Shown: positions 35,784 to 46,337, numbered from the stretch's first letter. The stretch is DNA of 64,000 nt from Desulforegula conservatrix Mb1Pa (GCF_000426225.1 NZ_AUEY01000002.1:124001-188000); one strand, 5' to 3'. Made by a program: numbers and translations. The notes: generated from the sequence alone by a model not told the origin.

Positions 35784-37166
35784 ATGAAAAGAAGCAGGAT
35801 TAAATCCGTCATAAAAGAAGGAAAAAAAGCCGATCAGGTGATGATCTGCGGATGGGTCAGAACGAGAAGGGATTCAAAGGAATTTTCCTTTCTGGAAATA
35901 AATGACGGTTCATGCCTTATGAATATTCAGGTCATAGCGGATTCAAGCCTCGTAAATTATGATGAGATTATTCACCTTTCAACAGGATCTTCGGTAACAG
36001 TGGAAGGGCTTCTTGTCGAATCTCCGGGAAAAGGCCAAAATATTGAAATAAAAGCCGAAAAAATCGGCATTATAGGCAAAGCTGCGGATGACTACCCTTT
36101 ACAGAAAAAGCGTCACTCAGAGGAGTTTTTAAGAAGCATAGCCCATCTCAGGCCAAGGACAAACCGGTTCGGCGCAATGTTCAGAATAAGGTCAGAAATA
36201 GCCATTGCCATACATAATTATTTCAGGGAAAAAGGCTTTTGTTATCTCCATACCCCTATAATTACCGGTTCTGATTGCGAAGGCGCCGGAGAGATGTTCA
36301 GAATAACCTGCCTTGACAAACTTCCTTCTCCTGATGAAACAGGCAAGAAGGATTTTTCCGCAGATTTTTTTGGTAAAGAAACAAATCTCACAGTTTCCGG
36401 CCAGCTTGAAGCAGAACTTTTTGCCCTCGCACTTGGAGACGTTTACACTTTCGGCCCTACCTTCAGGGCTGAGAATTCAAATACGAGCAGGCATGCCGCA
36501 GAATTCTGGATGGTGGAGCCTGAAATGGCTTTCTGCGATCTTGCGGGCGATATGGAGCTTGCCGAGGATTTTTTGAAATACCTTATCCGCTTTGCTCTGG
36601 AAAAATGTCATGAAGATCTGGATATTTTTTCAAAATTTGTGGATGAAAACCTTAAGAGCCATCTCGAAGCCATTCTTAATCAAGACTTTATCAGGCTGCC
36701 ATATAAGGAAGCCGTAAAAATACTTATTGAAAGCGGGAAAACTTTCGATTTCAAACCTGAATACGGCAAGGATCTTCAGTCCGAGCACGAAAGATTTCTG
36801 ACAGGAGACCATTTCAAAGGCCCGGTTATAGTCTATAATTATCCAAAGACAATAAAGCCCTTTTATATGAGGGTAAATGACGACAATGAAACAGTCGCTG
36901 CCATGGACGTTCTTGTGCCAAGAATCGGAGAGATAATCGGCGGATCCCAGCGTGAAGAAAGGCTGGATATTCTCGAAAAGAGAATGGACGGCATGGGTAT
37001 GAACAAGGAAGAATACTGGTGGTATCTGGATTCGAGGAAATACGGAAGCGTTCCTCACAGCGGTTTTGGAATGGGTTTCGAAAGATTCCTCATGCTTCTG
37101 ACAGGAACTACAAATATCAGGGACGTAATTCCTTTTCCAAGAACTCCTGGAAATGTTGATTTCTAA
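35784..37166 (+). CDS. asnS: asparaginyl-tRNA synthetase
   Basis: This class II synthetase (460 residues) has an OB-fold anticodon-binding domain at 1-105 (MICGWVRTRRDSKEFSFLEI). The catalytic core follows: EGAGEMFRIT, FGPTFRAENSNTSRHAAEFW (motif 2), GEIIGGSQREERLDIL and HSGFGMGFERFLMLL (motif 3). It charges tRNA-Asn directly. A stand-alone housekeeping gene, it begins 41 bases after the deacetylase gene. Confidence 0.97.
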   Translation: MKRSRIKSVIKEGKKADQVMICGWVRTRRDSKEFSFLEINDGSCLMNIQVIADSSLVNYDEIIHLSTGSSVTVEGLLVESPGKGQNIEIKAEKIGIIGKAADDYPLQKKRHSEEFLRSIAHLRPRTNRFGAMFRIRSEIAIAIHNYFREKGFCYLHTPIITGSDCEGAGEMFRITCLDKLPSPDETGKKDFSADFFGKETNLTVSGQLEAELFALALGDVYTFGPTFRAENSNTSRHAAEFWMVEPEMAFCDLAGDMELAEDFLKYLIRFALEKCHEDLDIFSKFVDENLKSHLEAILNQDFIRLPYKEAVKILIESGKTFDFKPEYGKDLQSEHERFLTGDHFKGPVIVYNYPKTIKPFYMRVNDDNETVAAMDVLVPRIGEIIGGSQREERLDILEKRMDGMGMNKEEYWWYLDSRKYGSVPHSGFGMGFERFLMLLTGTTNIRDVIPFPRTPGNVDF

Positions 37167-37315
37167 GGCCATTACCGATTTTATTTGAGGTGCATGTTCA
37201 GGGGAACTTTTTGTAAAAAGTTCACTGGAACGCATTTATAAAGACAAGTATCCTAAATGCCGTTCCCTATACCCCTCAAGAATTTTATGTTTTTTATTAA
37301 CGATAGAGTATGGTT

Positions 37316-37449
37316 GAAGGCGTCGCAAAAATTCAAAAAAAGGCAACGGCGTTATGCCGGACTTGATCCGGCATCCATTAATTTGAGCTACTTCTGGATT
37401 CCGGCCTGCGCCGGAATGACGGGAACCGGACTTTTTGCGAGTTTATCAT
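37316..37449 (-). repeat. interspersed inverted-end repeat, copy 5
   Basis: Reversed orientation, well conserved: GGCGTCGCAAAAATTC at the left, the cores ATGCCGGACTTGATCCGGCAT and ATTCCGGCCTGCGCCGGAAT, and GGACTTTTTGCGAGTTTATCA at the right. Confidence 0.93.
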
Positions 37450-37495
37450 AGTTGACTCTATATTATTGCCTCTGCCCCCACTACCTAAAGTTGTT

Positions 37496-37530
37496 GCGGA
37501 GTTTTTTTCAAAAAGCGACCCGCCGGAGGC
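37496..37530 (-). repeat. short repeat family 2, copy b
   Basis: Inverted partner of the element at 32970-33004 (31 of 35 identical), opening GCGGAGTTTTTTTC and closing CGCCGGAGGC on the plus strand. It lies in the gap before the metallophosphoesterase gene. Confidence 0.7.
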
Positions 37531-37655
37531 TCGTGATTTTTGAACGGAGATTTTTGAAGTATTGGCCTGCTGCCATCAATCATAAATCCAGATTCAGAGA
37601 TCAAAAAGCCCGACGTTCAAAGCATTTAAACAGATTCATATAACAAAAAGAAATT

Positions 37656-38846
37656 ATGATCAGACTATTTATTTTTCTTGGCATACTACTGACGCTTGTC
37701 GCTATTGCAGAATCATATATATACCGAAGGGTTGTGGCATATTCCTGCGTAGGCAAATGGGGGCGCCATACGACAAGAGTGCTGCTTTTTGCCCTGCTGG
37801 CGGCTGTCCCGCTTATAATAGGTCTACAGCGCCTGGGATACGAAAACTTCTGGACAGACTCTGCTGCCTGGATCGTATATATGAGTCTCGGCTTTTTATC
37901 CATGCTCCTTATGCTCATCGTGATAATGGATATTTTCAAGTTCACATGGTGGGGAACCAGAAAATTCACGGACGCAATTCCTGAGGAAACCGAAGACGAA
38001 GATTTCAACCCAGGAAGAAGGGTTTTCATAGGCACATCTTTCAGCTCCGCGCTCATAATGGCATCGGCAGGTCTAACTGCGGCCGGAACTTATCAGGCTG
38101 TAAAAATACCCGAAGTCAGGATGGTCACTGTTCCTGCCGGACGAATCCCTGAAGCTCTGACGAAACTCAAAATTGTGCAGATATCCGATATACACGCAGG
38201 GCCGACCCTTAAGCGTTCGTGGATTGAGGGACTCGTCAGGAAAATCAACAAAATCGAACCTGACATTCTTGTTCTTACGGGAGATCTTGTGGATGGTTCT
38301 GTTCAAAGACTGGGCGTGGATGTTTCACCTCTTGCGGAGATTAAGGCAAAACTAGGCAAATATTATGTCACAGGCAATCATGAATACTATTCAGGAGTTC
38401 TTCCTTGGCTTGACAAGGTCAAGGAACTGGGGTTCGAGATTTTTCAGAACAACCACAAAATAATAGAGCACGAAGGAGCGAGGCTTCTTCTTGCGGGAGT
38501 TCCTGATTTCAGGGCTGGAGGGTTCATCAAGGACCATGCTTCAGATCCCATGCTTGCAATCAAAGGAGCTCCTGATTCTGATTATAAAATACTTCTGGCC
38601 CACCAGCCCAAAAGTCTTCACGCTGCGACTCTGGCTGGTTTTGATCTTCAGATATCCGGCCATACCCACGGAGGACAGTTCTGGCCATGGAACCTTTTTG
38701 TGGGGCTTGATCAGCCGGTCACTGCAGGGCTTAAAAAAATTGAAAACATGCATATTTATGTCAGTCGCGGAACAGGCTACTGGGGACCTCCGGTAAGGCT
38801 CGGAGCACCCTCCGAAATAACCCTTATAAGACTTGCACAAACCTGA
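37656..38846 (+). CDS. membrane-anchored metallophosphoesterase
   Basis: The 396-residue protein has about four N-terminal membrane helices (residues 1-100) and then a calcineurin-like dinuclear metal domain: QISDIHAGPTL, ILVLTGDLVDGS, YVTGNHEYY, LLAHQPKS and ISGHTHGGQFWPW. All metal ligands are present. This architecture is that of YkuE/YaeI-type phosphodiesterases, some of which act on lipid phosphates such as UDP-diacylglucosamine or phosphatidylglycerol. The substrate is not determinable here. Confidence 0.9.
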   Translation: MIRLFIFLGILLTLVAIAESYIYRRVVAYSCVGKWGRHTTRVLLFALLAAVPLIIGLQRLGYENFWTDSAAWIVYMSLGFLSMLLMLIVIMDIFKFTWWGTRKFTDAIPEETEDEDFNPGRRVFIGTSFSSALIMASAGLTAAGTYQAVKIPEVRMVTVPAGRIPEALTKLKIVQISDIHAGPTLKRSWIEGLVRKINKIEPDILVLTGDLVDGSVQRLGVDVSPLAEIKAKLGKYYVTGNHEYYSGVLPWLDKVKELGFEIFQNNHKIIEHEGARLLLAGVPDFRAGGFIKDHASDPMLAIKGAPDSDYKILLAHQPKSLHAATLAGFDLQISGHTHGGQFWPWNLFVGLDQPVTAGLKKIENMHIYVSRGTGYWGPPVRLGAPSEITLIRLAQT

Positions 38847-38850
38847 AGCC

Positions 38851-39603
38851 ATGAATCAAAAAGCGCCAGTGATATTATTTATAGATCAAGATTTGCGCTT
38901 TTTTCTGCATAAAGCCATTAGGACGGCTGAATTCCTTGAATACGGCCTGAAAAACAGAAAGACCTCTATAAAGGATGTAATCGAATCCATTGGAATTCCC
39001 CACACCGAAGCCGGTTCAATAATTCATCATGGTAAACAGGTTGGATTCGGTTTTTATGCCCAGCAAGGCCTGCATTTCAGAATCGAAGCCATAAAACCTC
39101 CCCTTGATGTTTTTTCTTCTTCTCTTCTAAGGCCGGAGCCTTTGACAGAAATAAAATTCATTGTTGATCTTAATGCCGGCAGGCTTGCAAAACTGCTTAG
39201 AATGGCAGGTATGGATACAGCCTATGATCCTGAATTTTCAGATCTTGATATTGCCGAAAAAGCCTGCAATGAAAAAAGAATCCTTCTAACAAGGGACACC
39301 AATCTCCTCAAAAGAAAGCATCTTGAGTTCGCTAAATATGTAAAATCAATTCATCCTGAAGATCAGTTAAGGGAAGTTGTTGAATTTTTTGACCTGGGCC
39401 GGTTTCTTAAGCCGCTCACAAGATGCTCAATGTGCAATGGACTCCTTGAAAAAACAGAGAAGAAGGATATTGTCCACAGGCTTCAGCCAAAAACGATTCT
39501 TTATTACGAGAATTTTTTGATTTGCTCTTCCTGCGACAGAATATACTGGTCTGGCTCACATCTTGAAGGAATCATGGGCCTGCTGAAAAAATCAGGGATC
39601 TGA
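38851..39603 (+). CDS. Mut7-C RNase (PIN-like) domain protein with N-terminal ubiquitin-like domain
   Basis: The product has a Mut7-C ubiquitin-like domain (about 1-80; VIESIGIPHTEAGSIIHHG). The Mut7-C PIN-like nuclease domain follows (FIVDLNAGRLAKLLRMAGMD, ILLTRDTNLLKRK with the acidic residues). It ends in a zinc ribbon (CSMCNG...CSSCDRIYW). The family is predicted to cut RNA, but the bacterial function is unknown. The start at ATG 38851 is preferred; an in-frame TTG at 38833 would overlap the upstream gene. It ends 7 bases from the convergent cheB. Confidence 0.88.
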   Translation: MNQKAPVILFIDQDLRFFLHKAIRTAEFLEYGLKNRKTSIKDVIESIGIPHTEAGSIIHHGKQVGFGFYAQQGLHFRIEAIKPPLDVFSSSLLRPEPLTEIKFIVDLNAGRLAKLLRMAGMDTAYDPEFSDLDIAEKACNEKRILLTRDTNLLKRKHLEFAKYVKSIHPEDQLREVVEFFDLGRFLKPLTRCSMCNGLLEKTEKKDIVHRLQPKTILYYENFLICSSCDRIYWSGSHLEGIMGLLKKSGI

Positions 39604-39610
39604 TCCTGCC

Positions 39611-40780
<1,170 letters not shown>

Positions 40781-40794
40781 CTACATCCAAAATC

Positions 40795-40928
40795 GGCAAG
40801 GTCGCAAAAAAGTCCTATTTTCGTCATTCCGGTGCAGGCTGGAACCCAGAAGTATCTTAAAATTAAAGATGCCGGATCAAGCCCTGCATGATGCTGACGC
40901 CATCTTTTGATTTTTTGCGAGTTTATCA
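40795..40928 (+). repeat. interspersed inverted-end repeat, copy 6
   Basis: Plus orientation: GCAAGGTCGCAAAAAAGTCC at the left and TTTTTTGCGAGTTTATCA at the right, with a diverged core. It lies inside the che cluster between cheX and cheB. Confidence 0.88.
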
Positions 40929-41001
40929 GAATTATAGATCCGCCGTTTTTTCAACGTCAAAACAGAAATGTTGGCAGAGCACGCATTCTGTTTCAATCTT
41001 C

Positions 41002-41463
41002 TCAGATAAGATCGAAGCTCACGCTGAACAGCCCATTTAATGTTTTTACAAATGTCCGGCCCTCTAATGTATTATCCGGGGCTTTTATTTCCAGATCCTT
41101 ATGGTTCAGTATTTCAGGGAGTTCAAGATGAAAATCCCCGCCAGCCAACGTAAGGGTATTTCCTGCGATCATGTTGACTATCTCGCCTATGGTCCCGGTC
41201 ATGTCATTTTGGGTTATCTTTGACTCGTCAATGCCCATGAACGCAGAGGCAATGGACTTAAGAACAGAAACAGGGAAAATGCCCTTAAAATGGCCGGATC
41301 GTGCTCCTGAGAAGCTTATGGAGGCGGCCATTACAGATGAGGCGTTTATTACGGCTTCCATTTCAGGCTTATTTTCAAACTCGACAGGCATATAAAACAT
41401 GGTTTCGAAAATTTCAGAAATCGAAATCTTCATTGCATTCAGCAGGGTCGTTTGAACGTCCAT
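41002..41463 (-). CDS. cheX: CheX-type CheY-P phosphatase
   Basis: This CheC/CheX-fold protein of about 153 residues has the conserved helix TGTIGEIVNMIAGNTLTLAG (the E..N pair that dephosphorylates CheY-P) and the N-terminal ISEIFETMFYMPVEF. The start at ATG 41463 is chosen because GGGAG is 8 bases ahead. It overlaps the end of cheY by 50 bases. It is the likely signal-termination factor here, as no cheZ is seen. Confidence 0.88.
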   Translation of the reverse strand: MDVQTTLLNAMKISISEIFETMFYMPVEFENKPEMEAVINASSVMAASISFSGARSGHFKGIFPVSVLKSIASAFMGIDESKITQNDMTGTIGEIVNMIAGNTLTLAGGDFHLELPEILNHKDLEIKAPDNTLEGRTFVKTLNGLFSVSFDLI

Positions 41464-41842
41464 TAACATCTCCCAAGATCCTTTTCAGTTTTTCGCTTAT
41501 GACTTCCGGAGTAAAAGGCTTTCTGACATAATCAGCTGCTCCTTTTTCAATAAATTCAATGATCCTTCTTGGATTTCCGTCCGTCGTAACAGCAACCACA
41601 GGAATTGATTTTAGTTTTTCATCGTGTTTTACCCTGTCAACAAGTTCCAGGCCATTCATTAAAGGCATATTATAATCTGTCATTATCAGATCAACTTCTT
41701 CCCTTTCCAGAATATTAAGGGCATCCTGTCCATCCTTGGCCTCAAGGAAAACGGCACAGCCAAAACCAGCGGCCTTGACCGTCTTGATGATAACGGCTCT
41801 CATTGGGCCTGAATCATCGACTATCAGAATTTTTAAAGTCAT
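41414..41842 (-). CDS. cheY: CheY-like single-domain response regulator
   Basis: This receiver-only protein (142 residues) has LIVDDSGPMRAVI, phospho-Asp in VDLIMTDYNMPLMNGLEL, the Thr in VVAVTTDGNP and the Lys in YVRKPFTPE. The C-terminus is about 15 residues longer than usual (NGRSNDPAECNEDFDF). This tail coding region overlaps cheX. It is probably the motor-directed regulator of this cluster. Confidence 0.93.
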   Translation of the reverse strand: MTLKILIVDDSGPMRAVIIKTVKAAGFGCAVFLEAKDGQDALNILEREEVDLIMTDYNMPLMNGLELVDRVKHDEKLKSIPVVAVTTDGNPRRIIEFIEKGAADYVRKPFTPEVISEKLKRILGDVNGRSNDPAECNEDFDF

Positions 41843-41872
41843 AGATAACTCCGGATCATTAATCTTAAAATG

Positions 41873-42715
41873 CTAATCTGCTCCTATGAGAGATTCAACT
41901 TTCTGCATTCCAATTGAAAAATCAACCATGATCTCCTGGATTACGTCGGGCGTGATACCAAGATCCCTGGCTATATCCTCATAAAAATAATATGAAAGAC
42001 CGTCCGCTCCCACGCCTATGCCCATCATCATGCATATACAGTCAGCCATGTAGATTATGGCAGCCTCAGGTCCCTCGCAGTCTTTTGGTGAATGATGGTT
42101 CCTGATCATTTTGACCAGTTTTGGAGGGAACCCCCAGCTTTCGGCGATAAGTCCGGCTATTTCGGCATGATCTATGCCGATTATGGCCTTTTCAGCGTCC
42201 CTGAAACTTATGCCCTTGTTTTTTGCCGTATTGTAGATCTTTTCAAAGGCGTTTGCCGCAAATCTGTCCAGAACTACTTTCCCGAGATCTTTCAGAAGAG
42301 ACGCCGTAAAAATTGAATGTGCGCCCTCAATTTTCATTCTTGCTGCCAGATCTTTGGAAATAAGGGCTGATGATACAGCATGACGCCACAACTCTCCTTC
42401 ATGCAGACCATATCCTTCCTGGCTTGTCTTGAAATTCTCGGAACCAAATTTTACCATGACAAGGTCAACTATATGATTCATTCCAAGAATATTAACAGCC
42501 TCATGAACGGATTCTATCTTGCGCGGAAGGCTGAAAAAGGCTGAATTGCATACCCTCAGAAGGTTTGCTGTTATTGCAGGATCATATAGAATCAGCTCTG
42601 CAATATCTTCAGAGGAACTGTTCGGATCCTCAATGCGTTCCAGCAGCTGCTGAGCAATCTTCGGGAATGGCTTGAGATTCTTTATCTCGCTGATCAGTGA
42701 TTCTACGGATTTCAT
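41873..42715 (-). CDS. HDOD-domain signalling protein
   Basis: The 280-residue product is a single HDOD domain (LKPFPKIAQQLLERIEDPNS, YDPAITANLLRVCNSAFF, ALISKDLAARM, DHAEIAGLIAESWGFPPKLV). HDOD proteins lack catalytic activity in most cases and act as scaffolds in chemotaxis and c-di-GMP signalling. The start overlaps the cheD stop by 4 bases, so it is an integral member of this che operon. Confidence 0.9.
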   Translation of the reverse strand: MKSVESLISEIKNLKPFPKIAQQLLERIEDPNSSSEDIAELILYDPAITANLLRVCNSAFFSLPRKIESVHEAVNILGMNHIVDLVMVKFGSENFKTSQEGYGLHEGELWRHAVSSALISKDLAARMKIEGAHSIFTASLLKDLGKVVLDRFAANAFEKIYNTAKNKGISFRDAEKAIIGIDHAEIAGLIAESWGFPPKLVKMIRNHHSPKDCEGPEAAIIYMADCICMMMGIGVGADGLSYYFYEDIARDLGITPDVIQEIMVDFSIGMQKVESLIGAD

Positions 42716-43191
42716 ATTTTAATCTCACCGTTTCCTGAAATCTTTATGGAAACCTCGCCTGTGGATATATCAAGCCTTATAGTACGGTTGACACTTCCGC
42801 CGACATCTTCATACGTGCTCATCACGTTGTTTCTGAAAAAGAGTTTTCTAAGCGCCATATGATTTCTTTTTCCAATATTGAAAAATCCTTTTTGATCAAG
42901 AATCTGGGCGCCTCCTGCTATAACCACCTTCATTCTTTGCTTTTTGGCTCCGAGAGCGTATGCAGATTTGAACAGAGTCGGAATTCCGGTGTCCGCGAAC
43001 ATGAAAGGATTTCTTTCAGCCTTTTCCTTGTCAAGCGAAGACTCCGGCAGCATATAATGAAGAATGCCGCCCACCTTTGCCAGAGGATCATATATTGCGA
43101 CACCTATGCAAGACCCGAGTGAATAGGTAATAATATTATCACCTGAGGTGCCGCTTACTTTCATATCAGAAATACCGACTACAATATTCAT
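42712..43191 (-). CDS. cheD: chemoreceptor glutamine deamidase CheD
   Basis: CheD deamidates receptor glutamines and can be a CheC/CheX partner. The catalytic motifs are present: YSLGSCIGVAIYD (Cys), GGILHYMLPES (His) and KVVIAGGAQIL. The length of 159 residues is normal. Confidence 0.95.
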   Translation of the reverse strand: MNIVVGISDMKVSGTSGDNIITYSLGSCIGVAIYDPLAKVGGILHYMLPESSLDKEKAERNPFMFADTGIPTLFKSAYALGAKKQRMKVVIAGGAQILDQKGFFNIGKRNHMALRKLFFRNNVMSTYEDVGGSVNRTIRLDISTGEVSIKISGNGEIKI

Positions 43192-43299
43192 CCAGACACA
43201 CCCTTTACATCAGAATAAAAAACCGCTTTTTCCTGAATATCCAACAAGGCCAGTACCGTTGTTTTGCAATTGCCGGAACAATAAAAAATATAACGGAAA

Positions 43300-45471
43300 T
43301 TACTCGAATATCCTGTCAAAAAGTCCTGGAACATCGATTATAAGTGAAACTTTACCGTCCGCGAGTATGGAACCTCCGGCTATTCCCTGAACACCTCTGA
43401 AGGTATCTCCAAGGGTTTTTATGACAAATTCATCTTTGCCAAGAACTTCGTCCACAAGTAATCCGAGGCGTTCGTTCTTGTTCTCAAGAACAATTACTAT
43501 TCCTTCCCACGGATTTTTTACATCAACATCCACCCCGAAAACATTGCCTGTTCTTATGAGCGGAAGAAGTTTTCCCCTGACCCTGACCATTTCGCCTCGG
43601 TTATGTGCGGTCTTGTATTCTTCTTCCTTTGGCCTGAAAGACTCAAGTATCGCCATGGTGGGTATGATATATCTTTCCTTGCCTGCTCTGACTATCATTC
43701 CCTCGATTATTGCCAGTGTAAGAGGCAGATTGATATGGAACGTACACCCTCTGCCCGGAGTAGAGGTTATTCCGATATGTCCCCTCATTTTTTCTATGGA
43801 CTGCTTGACAACGTCCATTCCGACGCCTCTGCCTGAAATATCTGTGACAGCGTTTGCTGTTGAAAATCCTGGTTCAAAAATAAGATCATAGATCTGGTCA
43901 TCCGTGAGGTTGTCCGAAGACTGGATCAGCTTTTTTGAAAGTGCTTTTTCAATTATTTTTTCCTTGCTCAGGCCTCTTCCGTCATCATCTATCTCTATGA
44001 CTATATTGCCACCTTTATGATAAGCCCTTAAAAAAACCGTTCCATGGGATGGTTTTCCGGCAGCAAGTCTTTCTTCGGGCGTCTCAAGTCCGTGATCCGC
44101 TGAATTCCTTATCATGTGGACCATGGGTTCATACAGGGCTTCTACCATATTGCGGTCTATTTCCGTATCTTCTCCGGTCATCTTGAGGATTATTTCCTTG
44201 CCTGCGGATTTAGAAAGATCCCTGATAAGCCTCACCATTTTCTGAAATGTGCTTCTTATGGGAACCATTCGCATTGACATTGCGATTTTCTGAATACCTG
44301 AAACCGCATTGGAAAGATGATTGATGAATTGATGGAACCTCGGTTCCGCTCCGATCATTGCCTGGGTATGCTGCTTGAGCATTGACTGAGCTATGACAAG
44401 TTCTCCTGTAAGATCTACAAGGTTATCCAGTTTGGAGATATCGATCTTGACCTGCTGGCCATTCTGGGATCTGGAATTTTTCTGATCTTTCAGGGCATTG
44501 TTGATTTCATTTGTGTCAGCCTTTTTCTGTTCAACAAGAATCTCTCCAAGACGTTTTTCAGGATGTTCCTTCTGAAAGGCAAGGGAATCATCAATGTCTT
44601 CTTTCTTTGCTATCCCCTTGAGGACAAGAATCTCTCCTATGGGCAGATCTTCTAACTCCTCTTCAGTCGATTCATCAATCAGTTCAATCTTGGCCTCAAG
44701 CTTTTTTATGTCTGTGTCGCTTTCCCTCCATGGAAATCCGGCCTCCATATTGGTTTTTCTGTCCATGATGAGACGCTTGAGGGTGTCCACAGCTTCAAAA
44801 ATTATGTCTATTACCTTTTTGTTAACTGCAAAAGTTCCCTGTCTGACTTCATCAAGAAGGCTTTCTGTGGTATGTGAAAGGGTGTTTATTTTTTTTAGTT
44901 CAAGAAAACCTGATACGCCTTTTATAGTATGAAATATCCTGAAAATGCCATTCAGGGTTTCCTGGTCATTGGGATTTTTTTCAAGCGCAACCAGGGAAAA
45001 TTCCAGATTATCAAGGCTGTCCATGGCTTCAACTATGAAATCGCAAAGAATCTGGACATCTTCTTCGGTTTTATTCTGGTGAAATTCTTCGATATTTTCA
45101 GCTTTGCAGGGTTCTGTCTGGCTTTTTCCGACAAGAATTGATTGTTCATCACTATTCTGACCAGAAATTCCGTATATGGCGGCCATGCTGTTTTCTGTAG
45201 AAAAGGAGTCTGACATTGCAAGCTTTTCCACGCATTCTGAAAGGGCCGAGGTATCTGATTCTTCCCCAAGGATTATTTTTTCCAGATATTTTCTTATTTC
45301 CGTAAGGGCATCCTGGACTGGATGATTCTCTGAGCAGGCGAATTCGTGGAGCGAAATCACAAAATTAAGGCTGTCCCCAAGGGCAGGTATATCCTCGACC
45401 GAAATGCCTGACACCATCATAAGGAGCTTGCCGAATTTTTCTCGGATGCTTGCTTCAATACTATTATTCAT
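43300..45471 (-). CDS. cheA: chemotaxis histidine kinase CheA with atypical middle domain
   Basis: The 723-residue kinase starts with about 100 residues of unfamiliar helical sequence. The HPt domain is at about 140-235 (His in IFRIFHTIKGVSGF). In place of a normal P2 there is a segment (about 275-345; LPIGEILVLKGIAKKEDIDD, EKRLGEILVEQKKADTNEIN) that resembles a MshEN/T2SSE N-terminal domain. Then come the P3 dimer helices, HATPase (NSADHGLETPEERL, DDDGRGLSKEK, GRGVGMDVVKQSI) and CheW-like P5 to the end. CheY docking through a normal P2 is therefore not evident. Confidence 0.95.
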   Translation of the reverse strand: MNNSIEASIREKFGKLLMMVSGISVEDIPALGDSLNFVISLHEFACSENHPVQDALTEIRKYLEKIILGEESDTSALSECVEKLAMSDSFSTENSMAAIYGISGQNSDEQSILVGKSQTEPCKAENIEEFHQNKTEEDVQILCDFIVEAMDSLDNLEFSLVALEKNPNDQETLNGIFRIFHTIKGVSGFLELKKINTLSHTTESLLDEVRQGTFAVNKKVIDIIFEAVDTLKRLIMDRKTNMEAGFPWRESDTDIKKLEAKIELIDESTEEELEDLPIGEILVLKGIAKKEDIDDSLAFQKEHPEKRLGEILVEQKKADTNEINNALKDQKNSRSQNGQQVKIDISKLDNLVDLTGELVIAQSMLKQHTQAMIGAEPRFHQFINHLSNAVSGIQKIAMSMRMVPIRSTFQKMVRLIRDLSKSAGKEIILKMTGEDTEIDRNMVEALYEPMVHMIRNSADHGLETPEERLAAGKPSHGTVFLRAYHKGGNIVIEIDDDGRGLSKEKIIEKALSKKLIQSSDNLTDDQIYDLIFEPGFSTANAVTDISGRGVGMDVVKQSIEKMRGHIGITSTPGRGCTFHINLPLTLAIIEGMIVRAGKERYIIPTMAILESFRPKEEEYKTAHNRGEMVRVRGKLLPLIRTGNVFGVDVDVKNPWEGIVIVLENKNERLGLLVDEVLGKDEFVIKTLGDTFRGVQGIAGGSILADGKVSLIIDVPGLFDRIFE

Positions 45472-45491
45472 GGCGTATCTCTCTAAAGAGT

Positions 45492-46337
45492 TTAACTATT
45501 GCTTTTAAGGTAGATAGTCGGCTGCACATAACTGAAACTGTGGCTTATGCCCATAAGACTCTCTGAATGACCGATGAAAAGATAGCCTCCTGGCCTGAGG
45601 CTGTCATGGTACTTTTTTACAAGCTGTTCCTGGGTTTTTTTATCAAAATATATCATCACGTTTCGACAGAAAATAAGATCAAAATGATCCCTGAACGGAA
45701 AAGAATCCATAAGATTCAATCTCTTGAAAGTAACGGGCTCTCTTATGAAAGGCTTTACCTTTACCTGGCCATCCATGCTGGTATGGCCCTTGAGAAAGCA
45801 TTTGTTTCTTAAAATCGGATTAAGGTTTTTTACTCTTTCAAAATCATAGATGCCTGAGGCCGCTTTATCCAGAACCTTTGTGGAGATATCGGTGGCAAGG
45901 ATTCTGTATGGGAGCGCTCCTGCTTTTTCGGCAAAATCATTTAGGGAAATGGAAATGGAATAAGGTTCTTCACCACTTGAGCATCCTGCGCTCCAGACCC
46001 TGAATTCAGATGAGGATCTTCCTTTTCCTTTTTTCATGAAATCCGGCAGAATTTTGTCTGTCAGAAAATCAAAATGCTTCTTTTCCCTGAAAAAACTCGT
46101 AAGATTTGTGGAGATTGCATCCATGAGGCATACAAGTTCCTGACCTGATGAATCCTCCGTAACCATCTTGTAATAGTCTCTGAAACTCTCAAGACCAAGT
46201 TTTCTTAAGCGTTTAGAAAGTCTGGCCCTGACAAGATCCTTTTTACCTTCTCCGAGATTTATGCCGCATTTCTCATAGACAAGGTTTCTGAACTGATTGA
46301 AGTCTTTCGCGGATAGTTCAACTGATGTCATGGTCAA
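45492..46337 (-). CDS. cheR: chemoreceptor methyltransferase CheR
   Basis: This SAM-dependent methyltransferase of receptor glutamates has an N-terminal helical domain (FNQFRNLVYEKCGINLGEGK, RLRKLGLESF) and the catalytic domain (VWSAGCSSGEEPYSI, FDLIFCRNVMIYFD, LRPGGYLFIGHSESL). At 281 residues it is full length. It is first in the minus-strand che cluster. No cheW or receptor gene is in the window. Confidence 0.96.
   Translation of the reverse strand: MTMTSVELSAKDFNQFRNLVYEKCGINLGEGKKDLVRARLSKRLRKLGLESFRDYYKMVTEDSSGQELVCLMDAISTNLTSFFREKKHFDFLTDKILPDFMKKGKGRSSSEFRVWSAGCSSGEEPYSISISLNDFAEKAGALPYRILATDISTKVLDKAASGIYDFERVKNLNPILRNKCFLKGHTSMDGQVKVKPFIREPVTFKRLNLMDSFPFRDHFDLIFCRNVMIYFDKKTQEQLVKKYHDSLRPGGYLFIGHSESLMGISHSFSYVQPTIYLKSNS

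Noticed and set aside
37204-37223. GAACTTTTT-GT-AAAAAGTTC palindrome after asnS as a terminator
   Set aside because: The loop would be only two bases, the stem is A/T-rich and no T run follows; it more likely belongs to short repeat debris.
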